From Rhizobacter sp. (GTDB taxonomy: Bacteria; Pseudomonadota; Gammaproteobacteria; Burkholderiales; Burkholderiaceae_C): DNA of 6,073 nt. Shown piece by piece: positions 1-5,810 of the stretch. Position numbers and translations under genes: made by a program. Position 1 is the stretch's first letter. Every line of letters starts with the position of its first letter. The stretch lies in NCBI GenBank assembly GCA_025359585.1, contig JANYFX010000767.1, positions 1-6,073 of the forward strand. The letters are read 5' to 3'. A model generated the notes under the pieces. The model was not told the origin of the DNA. It did no database searches and saw only the letters and a program-made list of their open reading frames with translations.

Positions 1-249
1 CCGCTCGTCGAAGCGCTGCAGAAACACGGCGAAGCGGTGTTCGGCGAGCCGATTCCCACCTCGGGCACGCCGCTCTACACCGACGTGCGCCTGTACGGCG
101 AAGCCGGCGTGCCGGCCGCGATCTACGGCGCCGGGCCGCGCACGGTGTTCGAGTCGAACGCCAAGCGTGCCGACGAACACCTGGTGCTGTCAGACCTGCG
201 CGGCGCCACCAAGGTGGTGGCGCGCACGCTGTTCGATCTGCTGAGCTGA
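1..249 (+). CDS. M20-family metallohydrolase, C-terminal fragment
   Basis: The window opens inside this gene; the frame is open from base 1 to the TGA at 247-249, giving the last 82 residues. The segment SGTPLYTDVRLYGEAGVPAAI followed by YGAGPR and then ADEHL looks like the end of the catalytic domain of M20 zinc peptidases and deacylases (ArgE/DapE/carboxypeptidase G2 type), which hydrolyse amide bonds of N-acyl amino acids or small peptides, usually in the cytoplasm. In that family the final metal ligand is normally a His two residues before a D/P-D-E motif; here the aligned residue is Lys55, with His60 five residues later. A GTG at 37 is not a true start because homology extends upstream of it. 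The substrate cannot be judged from this fragment. It lies upstream of the transporter genes in the same direction, but a 110-base gap makes shared transcription uncertain. Confidence 0.8.
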   Translation, partial: PLVEALQKHGEAVFGEPIPTSGTPLYTDVRLYGEAGVPAAIYGAGPRTVFESNAKRADEHLVLSDLRGATKVVARTLFDLLS

Positions 250-308
250 CGGGCGCAGCGGGCGACGCCCGGTGCGGGTTCCTTCGGTAGCCGAGGCGAG
301 GCGCTGCG

Positions 309-327
309 CACAGAATTTGCTTCTGTG
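309..327. promoter_or_regulatory. Perfect 7-bp inverted repeat upstream of the binding-protein gene
   Basis: CACAGAA (309-315) and TTCTGTG (321-327) are exact reverse complements around a 5-base centre, TTTGC. The dyad is AT-richer than its surroundings and ends 32 bases before the TTG start at 360. It could be an operator for a dimeric regulator or a small hairpin in the 5' leader of the binding-protein mRNA. No convincing -35/-10 pair was found around it, so its position relative to the transcription start is unknown. Confidence 0.35.
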
Positions 328-350
328 ATCCCATCGCTTTCAATCCTGCT

Positions 351-355
351 GGAGA
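351..355 (+). promoter_or_regulatory. Shine-Dalgarno site for the binding-protein gene
   Basis: GGAGA lies 4 bases upstream of the TTG at 360. It is the best ribosome-binding match in the area and decides the start: no ATG or GTG lies between it and the hydrophobic signal peptide, and the TTG gives a signal peptide of normal length. Confidence 0.65.
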
Positions 356-359
356 CCTC

Positions 360-1409
360 TTGAACCACGCTCTCACCTTCTCGCGCCGCGCGCTGTTCGC
401 TGCCATCGCTGCCGGCTTCGCCCTCGCCGCCCTGCCCGCCCGCGCCCAGGAAACCCCCGTCAAGTTCCAGCTCGACTGGCGCTTCGAAGGCCCGGCCGCG
501 CTGTTCCTGGTGCCGGTCGCCAAGGGCTATTTCAAGAACGAGAAGCTCAATGTCACGGTCGACGCCGGCAACGGCTCGGGCGGCGCCGTCACGCGCGTCG
601 CTTCGGGCTCGTACGACATGGGCTTCGCCGACCTGGCGGCGCTGATGGAATTCCACGCCAACAACCCGGCCGCCGCCAACAAGCCGGTCGCGGTGATGAT
701 GGTCTACAACAACACGCCGGCGGCGGTGCTGGCGCTGAAGAAGTCGGGCATCAAGACGCCTGCGGACCTGAACGGCAAGAAGCTCGGCGCCCCGGTGGTC
801 GACGCCGGCCGCAAAGCCTGGCCGATCTTCGCCAAGGCCAACAACATCACCAACGTGGCCTGGACCGCGATGGACCCGCCGCTGCGTGAAACCATGCTCG
901 TGCGCGGCGACGTCGACGCCATCACCGGCTTCTCGTTCACGTCGCTGCTCAACATCGAAGCGCGCGGCGTGAAAGCCGAAGACGTGGTGGTGCTGCCCTA
1001 CCCGAGTTTTGGCGTGAAGCTGTACGGCAACGCGATCATCACGTCGGAAGACTTCCTGAAGAAGAACCCGGAAGCGGTGAAGGCCTTCCTGCGCGCTTTC
1101 ACCAAGGGCATGAGCGACGTGATCAAGGACCCGAAGGGCAGCATCGCCACCGTGAAGGCGCGCGACGGCATCATCGACGTGGCCCTGGAAGAGCGCCGCC
1201 TGAAGCTCGCGCTCGACGCCACCGTGCTCACGCCCGACGCGCGCGCCGAAGGTTTCGGTGAGGTGCTTGCGCCCCGCCTGAGCCTGATGGCGAGCCAGGT
1301 GTCGGACGCTTTCGCCACCAAGGAACGCGTGAAGCCCGAAGCGGTGTGGAACGGCAGCTTCCTGCCGAGTGCCGCCGAGCGCAACATCTTCGCGGCAGTG
1401 AAGAAGTGA
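360..1409 (+). CDS. ABC transporter substrate-binding protein, NMT1/THI5 type
   Basis: This 349-residue protein is the periplasmic solute receptor of an ABC importer. Residues 1-29 form a signal peptide: Arg9-Arg10, a hydrophobic stretch at about 11-25, and an ARA cleavage site before Gln30. The SRRALF string resembles a weak twin-arginine motif, but Sec export is as likely. The mature start, with FQLDWRFEGPAALFL followed by AKGYF, is the hallmark opening of NMT1/THI5 and SsuA/TauA-like receptors, which bind thiamine pyrimidine precursors, sulfonates, nitrate or related small molecules. The string GSYDMGFADLAAL is also typical. Length fits the family. It starts with TTG behind a good Shine-Dalgarno site. 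Its partner ATPase and permease begin about 1.5 kb downstream, beyond two other genes, and a strong hairpin follows its stop codon. The ligand is unknown. Confidence 0.92.
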   Translation: MNHALTFSRRALFAAIAAGFALAALPARAQETPVKFQLDWRFEGPAALFLVPVAKGYFKNEKLNVTVDAGNGSGGAVTRVASGSYDMGFADLAALMEFHANNPAAANKPVAVMMVYNNTPAAVLALKKSGIKTPADLNGKKLGAPVVDAGRKAWPIFAKANNITNVAWTAMDPPLRETMLVRGDVDAITGFSFTSLLNIEARGVKAEDVVVLPYPSFGVKLYGNAIITSEDFLKKNPEAVKAFLRAFTKGMSDVIKDPKGSIATVKARDGIIDVALEERRLKLALDATVLTPDARAEGFGEVLAPRLSLMASQVSDAFATKERVKPEAVWNGSFLPSAAERNIFAAVKK

Positions 1410-1411
1410 TG

Positions 1412-1452
1412 CTGAAGGCGCGTGCGGTGCAGCCGTGCGCGCCTGCGTTCAG
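1412..1452 (+). terminator. Long GC-rich hairpin between convergent genes
   Basis: The arms 1416-1427 and 1433-1444 pair over 12 positions (ten Watson-Crick, two G-U) around a 5-base loop, TGCAG. CTGA (1412-1415) and TCAG (1449-1452) can extend the stem past a 4-base bulge. The two wobble pairs exist only in RNA read from the plus strand; in minus-strand RNA they become A-C mismatches. The structure therefore suits the end of the binding-protein mRNA better than the outer-membrane protein mRNA. There is no T tract on either side, so it is not a classical intrinsic terminator; it may instead protect the mRNA 3' end or assist termination. Confidence 0.5.
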
Positions 1453-1456
1453 GGCT

Positions 1457-1972
1457 TCAGCGAAAGTCGGCCGACACCTGGAACATCAGTGCCGAGTTGC
1501 CGAGGAAGTTGACCTGCGTCGAGATCATCGGCGTGAACTGCCAGCCCACGCTGAGCACCGCGCCGGGCGAAAAGCCCTTGTAGTTGAGCGGCACCTTCTT
1601 GTCGTAGGGCGGCTTGTAGCCGTAGAGCAGGCCGCCGGTCAACTGCACGAACAGCGGCTCGAAGCGCGTCAGCCCGTCGAACCGCTTGCCGCCGTAGAGG
1701 TAGGCGCTGGGCTGGCCGAAGGAGTTCTGGAACAGGCTGCCACCGATGATGTACGCCTCGGCGTCCTGTTTTTCCAGCCCCAGCATGTAGACATGGCGGT
1801 GGTTCGGGTCGCGCGAAAAGTGGTAGGTGTAGGGCGATGCCATCACACGCCAGATCTCGCCGGTGGGCGCGGCGGGCTCAGGCGCGGCGGTGGTCTGCGC
1901 CTGTGCGCCTGAAACGAAACCCGCGATCGTGATGACCAGAGGGGCGATGCGAAACGAGCTGAAAAATTCCAT
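1457..1972 (-). CDS. Small putative beta-barrel outer-membrane protein
   Basis: With the ATG at 1972 the product has 171 residues. It begins with a clear signal peptide: Arg8, a hydrophobic run at about 9-21, and AQA cleavage after Ala25. A short Ala/Pro linker follows. The rest is rich in aromatic and glycine residues in alternating strands (for example MASPYTYHFS, AYLYGGKRF, LLYGYKPPYDKK, LSVGWQF), as expected of a small outer-membrane barrel. It ends in SADFR, so the usual terminal aromatic residue is second to last. I recall similar proteins in Burkholderiales labelled as putative sn-glycerol-3-phosphate transporters, but I trust the barrel prediction more than that name. An in-frame ATG at 1981 would add three residues (MAP); neither start has a clear Shine-Dalgarno site. 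It converges with the binding-protein gene and diverges from the hydrolase. Confidence 0.72.
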   Translation of the reverse strand: MEFFSSFRIAPLVITIAGFVSGAQAQTTAAPEPAAPTGEIWRVMASPYTYHFSRDPNHRHVYMLGLEKQDAEAYIIGGSLFQNSFGQPSAYLYGGKRFDGLTRFEPLFVQLTGGLLYGYKPPYDKKVPLNYKGFSPGAVLSVGWQFTPMISTQVNFLGNSALMFQVSADFR

Positions 1973-1974
1973 GG

Positions 1975-2001
1975 GCGCCATTGTCGTCAGATTTATGGCG
2001 C
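1975..2001. repeat. 7-bp inverted repeat spanning the divergent start codons
   Basis: GCGCCAT (1975-1981) and ATGGCGC (1995-2001) are perfect reverse complements around 13 bases. Each arm contains an outward-facing ATG GCG C, giving one possible start for the barrel protein (1981, minus) and the preferred start of the hydrolase (1995, plus). It could be an operator acting on both genes, or an accident of both proteins beginning Met-Ala. Confidence 0.3.
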
Positions 2002-2867
2002 TTCTCGGGCGGCCGTGGCGCGGCAGTGTGCGCATGTTGCTGATCTGCAGCGTGGCCACAACGCTCACGGGCTGCGCCTGGCTCGATGCCAAACAACGCG
2101 AGCTGGTGTTTCGGCCCACGCCCGGGCAACCGAGCGGCTTCACCGGCCTGCGCCCGGGCGATGTGGCGTTCACCGTCGATGTGCCGGGGGCCGCGGCCGG
2201 CCAAACCGAACAACTGCATCTCTGGTGGCTGCCGCACGCGAACCCGCAGGCACCGACCTTGTTGTACCTGCACGGCACGTTTCGAAACCTCTACCAGAAC
2301 CTGCCGAAGATCGACGCGCTGCGCGAAGCCGGCTTCGCGGTGGTGGCGGTCGACTACCGGGGCTGGGGCGACAGCACTCCCATCATCCCGTCTGAAGCCA
2401 CGATCTACGCCGACGCGAACGTGGCCTGGAGCGAGCTCGTGCGGCGCCAGAGCGACCCGCGCAGAAGAGTGATCTACGGACACTCGATGGGCAGCGGCGT
2501 CGCCGTCGAACTCGCCAGCCACAAACACGTGGGGGTGGACTACGCCGCGCTGATCCTCGAATCGAGCTTCACGCGCTTGCCCGACGTGGCCAAGGCGGTG
2601 GGCCTGCTGGGCACGATCGCCTCGTGGTTCGCGACCCAGGAGTTCGACTCCGAGGACAAGATCAGGGCCGTCGACGCGCCCATCCTGATGCTGCACGGCA
2701 CGGCCGACAAGACCGTGCCGGTCGAGCTCGGCAGGCGCTTGCGTGACGCGGCGCCGAAGGGCACACGCTGGGTCGAATTCGAGGGCGGCTCGCACAGCGG
2801 TCTGCACCGCGAAGCGCCCGTGCTGTACCAGCAAGCCCTGCACACCCTGATCGAACAAATCCGCTGA
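1995..2867 (+). CDS. Alpha/beta hydrolase, predicted lipoprotein
   Basis: This is a 290-residue serine hydrolase (esterase, amidase or peptidase type) with a predicted lipid anchor. Residues 6-13 are basic, 14-24 hydrophobic, and LTGC forms a lipobox with Cys27 as the lipidated residue. Ala follows the Cys, so under the E. coli +2 rule it should go to the outer membrane. The catalytic parts are in standard order: His93-Gly94 in YLHGTF for the oxyanion hole, the nucleophile elbow GHSMG with Ser164, Asp238 in HGTADKTVP, and His267 in GGSHSG. The start is uncertain: ATG 1995 gives a proper basic n-region, while GTG 2028 would give a minimal signal peptide; neither has a good Shine-Dalgarno site. 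It ends 16 bases before the ABC ATPase, so it probably heads that operon. Its substrate is not evident; processing a precursor of the imported compound is a guess. Confidence 0.85.
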   Translation: MALLGRPWRGSVRMLLICSVATTLTGCAWLDAKQRELVFRPTPGQPSGFTGLRPGDVAFTVDVPGAAAGQTEQLHLWWLPHANPQAPTLLYLHGTFRNLYQNLPKIDALREAGFAVVAVDYRGWGDSTPIIPSEATIYADANVAWSELVRRQSDPRRRVIYGHSMGSGVAVELASHKHVGVDYAALILESSFTRLPDVAKAVGLLGTIASWFATQEFDSEDKIRAVDAPILMLHGTADKTVPVELGRRLRDAAPKGTRWVEFEGGSHSGLHREAPVLYQQALHTLIEQIR

Positions 2868-2883
2868 CACCTCGAGCCCGCCC

Positions 2884-3696
2884 ATGCAACCCTTTGTCGA
2901 TTTCAAGAATGTCTGGCTCGCCTACAACGACGAGCTGCTGGCGAAGAACCAGTTCGCGGTCGAAGACATTTCTCTGCAGGTGACCGAAGGCGAGTTCATC
3001 GCGATCGTCGGGCCTTCGGGCTGCGGCAAGTCGACCTTCATGAAGCTGACCACGGGGCTGAAGATGCCGAGCCGCGGCAGCATCCACATCAACGGCGACG
3101 CAGTGACGGGCCCGCTCAAGATCAGCGGCATGTCGTTCCAGGCGCCGTCGTTGTTGCCGTGGCGCAGCACGATCGACAACGTGCTGCTGCCGCTCGAGAT
3201 CGTGGAGCCGCACCGATCGCAGTTCAAGGCGCGGCGTGACGAGTACCGCGAACGCGCGAAGAAGCTGCTGCAGACCGTGGGCCTCGGCGGCTACGAAGAC
3301 AAGTTGCCGCACCAGCTGTCGGGCGGCATGCAACAGCGGGCGTCGATCTGCCGCGCGCTGATCCACGAACCCAAGATGCTGCTGCTCGACGAGCCCTTCG
3401 GCGCGCTCGACGCCTTCACGCGCGAAGAGCTGTGGTGCACGCTGCGCGATTTGTGGCGCGCGCAGAAGTTCAACGTCATCCTCGTCACGCACGACCTGCG
3501 CGAGAGTGTGTTCCTGGCCGACACGGTCTACGTGATGAGCCGCAGCCCGGGGCGATTCGTCGTCAAGCGGGAGATCGGTCTGGCGCGGCCACGTGATCTG
3601 GAGGTGACGTACACGGCCGAGTTCACCGACATCGTGCACGAGTTGCGCGGGCACATCGGTGCGATGCGCAAGGCCGGAACGGCGGTGGCGCAATGA
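2884..3696 (+). CDS. ABC importer ATP-binding protein, nitrate/sulfonate/taurine type
   Basis: This 270-residue cytoplasmic ATPase powers the importer. All functional motifs are present: Walker A GPSGCGKST (43-51), Q-loop Gln86 in MSFQAPSLLPW, signature LSGGMQQR (145-152), Walker B MLLLDEPFGALD (165-176) with Glu170 as catalytic base, and the switch His203 in VTHD. The LLPW after the Q-loop and DEPFGALD are typical of the SsuB/TauB/NrtD/ThiZ group, which agrees with the NMT1-type binding protein upstream. Length is normal for that group. The ATG at 2884 follows the hydrolase stop by 16 bases with only a weak GAG as ribosome-binding site, suggesting co-transcription. Its stop overlaps the permease start in ATGA. 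Confidence 0.95.
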   Translation: MQPFVDFKNVWLAYNDELLAKNQFAVEDISLQVTEGEFIAIVGPSGCGKSTFMKLTTGLKMPSRGSIHINGDAVTGPLKISGMSFQAPSLLPWRSTIDNVLLPLEIVEPHRSQFKARRDEYRERAKKLLQTVGLGGYEDKLPHQLSGGMQQRASICRALIHEPKMLLLDEPFGALDAFTREELWCTLRDLWRAQKFNVILVTHDLRESVFLADTVYVMSRSPGRFVVKREIGLARPRDLEVTYTAEFTDIVHELRGHIGAMRKAGTAVAQ

Positions 3697-4460
3697 ACGC
3701 CAGAACCACCGAACGCTGGGCGCCCGTCGTCACGGCCATCGCGCTGCTGATCCTGTGGCAACTCGTCTGCGCGATTTTCAAGATCGCCGACTTCATCTTC
3801 CCGAGTCCGATCACGATCGTGCAGGCGATGATCGAATTCGCCGGGCCGATCGGCGAAGCGGCGTGGAAGACCTTCTGGGTCACGATGATCGGCTTCGCGA
3901 TCGCGATCGCGGTCGGTGTGCTGCTCGGTTTTCTGGTCGGCTCCTCAAGGCTCGCGTACGCTGCGATCTACCCGCTACTGGTCGGCTTCAACGCGGTGCC
4001 GAAAGCGGCGATCGTGCCGATCCTGATCGTGTGGTTCGGCATCGGCATCGGGCCTGGCATCCTCACGGCGTTCCTGATCTCGTTCTTTCCGATCACCGTC
4101 AACATCGCGACGGGGCTGGCGACGCTCGAACCCGAACTCGAAGACGTGCTGCGGGTACTCGGCGCCAAACGCTGGGACGTGCTGATCAAGGTCGGCCTGC
4201 CACGCTCCATGCCCTACTTCTACGGCTCGCTGAAGATCGCGATCACGCTCGCTTTCGTCGGCACCGTGCTGGCCGAAATGACGGCCGGCGATTCGGGCAT
4301 CGGCTACTTGATGCAGACGGCGGGTTCGCAGCAGCGCATGCCGCTCGCGTTCGCCGGGCTGGTGGTGATCGGCGTGATGGCGATGGCCATGTACGAGCTG
4401 TTCTCGCTGATCGAAAAGCGCACGACCGGCTGGGCGCACCGGGGCACCCAGAGTGATTGA
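3693..4460 (+). CDS. ABC importer permease, SsuC/TauC/ThiX type
   Basis: This 255-residue inner-membrane protein forms the channel, presumably as a homodimer. About six hydrophobic segments can be seen, near residues 10-28, 62-84, 88-106, 107-136 (probably two) and 178-196, with a last one at 218-238. The EAA-type coupling loop that docks on the ATPase lies between them: EDVLRVLGAKRWDVL followed by VGLP (about 150-170). It has the conserved Gly157 and the closing Leu-Pro. The FPSP motif near residue 36 and the central GFNAVPKAAIVPILIVWFG stretch are characteristic of nitrate/sulfonate/taurine-type permeases. It starts in an ATGA overlap with the ATPase stop, and its own stop lies 8 bases inside the deaminase gene, so translation is coupled on both sides. 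Confidence 0.94.
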   Translation: MNARTTERWAPVVTAIALLILWQLVCAIFKIADFIFPSPITIVQAMIEFAGPIGEAAWKTFWVTMIGFAIAIAVGVLLGFLVGSSRLAYAAIYPLLVGFNAVPKAAIVPILIVWFGIGIGPGILTAFLISFFPITVNIATGLATLEPELEDVLRVLGAKRWDVLIKVGLPRSMPYFYGSLKIAITLAFVGTVLAEMTAGDSGIGYLMQTAGSQQRMPLAFAGLVVIGVMAMAMYELFSLIEKRTTGWAHRGTQSD

Positions 4461-4950
4461 CGCGCCGACCACAGAACAGATGCAGCGCCACCTGCGCGCC
4501 GCCAACGCCATCGCGCAGCGTGCGCTCGATGCCGGGCACCACCCGTTCGGCGCATTGCTCGTGGCGCCCGACTTTGAGACGGTGCTGATCGAACAAGGCA
4601 ACGTCGACAGCGTGAACCATGCCGAGGCCGTGCTCGCGCGCGACGCAGCGCAAAAGTACGCTGCAGCCTACCTGTGGGGCTGCACGCTTTACACCACCGT
4701 CGAGCCGTGCTGCATGTGCGCCGGCACGCAGTACTGGGCCCACATCGGCGGGCTGGTCTACGGCATGGAAGAGCGCCGCCTGTTGCAGCTCACCGGCAAC
4801 CATGCCGAGAACCCGACGATGGATTTGCCCTGCCGCGAAGTCTTCGCGCACGGCCAGAAAAGCATTCGTGTGTGGGGACCGATCGCCGAAGTCGAAGACG
4901 AGATCGCGGCGCTGCACATCGCCTTCTGGAAGCGCGGCCAGCAGCCATGA
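4453..4950 (+). CDS. Zinc-dependent nucleoside/base deaminase (CDA fold)
   Basis: This 165-residue cytoplasmic enzyme belongs to the cytidine deaminase-like superfamily, in the branch with guanine deaminases, yeast-type cytosine deaminase and TadA. The zinc site is complete: His56 and Glu58 in HAE (Glu as proton shuttle) and Cys86 and Cys89 in EPCCMC. The hydrolytic reaction replaces an amino group on a heterocycle with a carbonyl and releases ammonia. Glu58 follows NHAE, and the C-terminal helix ends in IAFWKRG. The RNA-binding features that would favour TadA are not obvious, and the operon setting favours catabolism. The exact base (guanine, cytosine, another pyrimidine or a creatinine-like ring) is not clear. 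The chosen GTG at 4453 overlaps the permease by 8 bases; ATG 4480 is an alternative that removes nine residues. Its stop overlaps ureD in ATGA. Confidence 0.88.
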   Translation: MIDAPTTEQMQRHLRAANAIAQRALDAGHHPFGALLVAPDFETVLIEQGNVDSVNHAEAVLARDAAQKYAAAYLWGCTLYTTVEPCCMCAGTQYWAHIGGLVYGMEERRLLQLTGNHAENPTMDLPCREVFAHGQKSIRVWGPIAEVEDEIAALHIAFWKRGQQP

Positions 4951-5789
4951 GCTGGAAGGGTTCGCTCAGCCTGAACTACCGGCGCGACCCGCACAGCGAG
5001 GTGCCGCGGACCGTGGTGCACGACCGCCACGACGGCCCGCTGCGGGTGCTCGCAAGCCTTTACCCCGAAGCGCCGGCGGTGTGCCACAACGTGCTCGTGC
5101 ACCCGCCGGGGGGCATCGTCGGCGGTGACGAACTGGCCGTCGACGTGAGCGTGGCGGAAGGTGCTCACGCGCTCGTCACCACCGCCGGCGCCACGCGCTT
5201 CTACCGCAGCACCGGCGCGCCTGCGGTGCAGACCCTGCACGCAACGCTCGGTGCAGGCACACGGCTGGAGTGGCTGCCGCTGGAGACCATCGCCTACAGC
5301 GGCTGCATTGCCGAGAACCGCATGCGCTTCACGCTCGCACCCGGCGCCGAGATGATCGGCTGGGACGTGCTCGCGCTCGGCCTGCCCACCTCGAACCAGC
5401 CCTTCGAGCGCGGCTCGTTCACGCAAAGCATCGAATTGCCGGGCCGCTGGCTCGAGCGCGACGTGGTCGATGCCGGCGACACGCGCCTCCTCGACTCACC
5501 TCTCGGCTGGGCCGGCCACCGCGTGATGGGCACGCTCTGGTTCGCCACCGGCTCCGCCCTGCCCGACCTGCGGCGTGACACGCTGCTCGACGCTGCGCGC
5601 GCGGTGATCGACGGCCACGCACTTCGGCCGACCGCTGGCGCTTCGGCGCTGCCAGACGGTGCGATCGTGCTGCGCGTGCTCGCACCACGGGTCGAGCCAC
5701 TGATGAACCTGCTGAGCGCCGTGTGGGCCGAGTGGCGCCGCCGCGCATGGCAACTCGCCGGCTGCACGCCTCGCGTGTGGCGAACCTGA
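4947..5789 (+). CDS. ureD: Urease accessory protein UreD
   Basis: This 280-residue protein is a full-length UreD (UreH in some species), the scaffold that binds apo-urease and recruits UreF and UreG for GTP-driven nickel delivery to the active site. Recognisable family blocks in order: HPPGGIVGGD (52-61), TTAGATRFYRS (78-88; many members have TTPGA), LEWLPLETIAYSG (107-119; many have LPQE), the GWD segment (138-140), LERD (169-172) and the terminal PRVWRT. The P-to-A and Q-to-L differences are probably lineage variation rather than damage, since the frame is intact and the length normal. It starts in an ATGA overlap with the deaminase. No ureA follows: the next gene is a convergent LysR regulator 21 bases away, so the structural urease genes must be elsewhere or absent. 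Confidence 0.93.
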   Translation: MSWKGSLSLNYRRDPHSEVPRTVVHDRHDGPLRVLASLYPEAPAVCHNVLVHPPGGIVGGDELAVDVSVAEGAHALVTTAGATRFYRSTGAPAVQTLHATLGAGTRLEWLPLETIAYSGCIAENRMRFTLAPGAEMIGWDVLALGLPTSNQPFERGSFTQSIELPGRWLERDVVDAGDTRLLDSPLGWAGHRVMGTLWFATGSALPDLRRDTLLDAARAVIDGHALRPTAGASALPDGAIVLRVLAPRVEPLMNLLSAVWAEWRRRAWQLAGCTPRVWRT

Positions 5790-5810
5790 ACCGCTGCCGA
5801 CGTACGGCTT

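Noticed and set aside
259..271. Short GC hairpin CGGGC-GAC-GCCCG just after the M20 gene as a terminator
   Set aside because: Only 5 bp with a 3-base loop and no T tract; such short dyads are expected by chance in GC-rich DNA.
123..656. Minus-strand open frame across the peptidase end, the gap and the start of the binding-protein gene
   Set aside because: It crosses two well-supported plus-strand genes and has no domain or plausible start context.
1973..2278. Upstream extension of the barrel protein to an earlier in-frame start at 2278
   Set aside because: The extra 102 residues have no family-like character and would put the clear signal peptide in the middle of the protein.
1878..2906. 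Minus-strand open frame of about 342 codons opposite the alpha/beta hydrolase
   Set aside because: Low-complexity Arg/His/Val-rich translation with no recognisable motif, overlapping both a convincing hydrolase and the convincing barrel gene.
2662..3693. Long minus-strand open frame of about 343 codons opposite the ABC ATPase
   Set aside because: Its product is rich in Arg, His, Gln and Ala with no domain, and it lies opposite a gene with every ABC ATPase motif. It is a by-product of high GC at third codon positions.
3659..4456. Alternative plus-strand frame of about 265 codons over the permease
   Set aside because: The translation is Arg/Asp-rich without membrane segments, while the other frame gives a textbook ABC permease.
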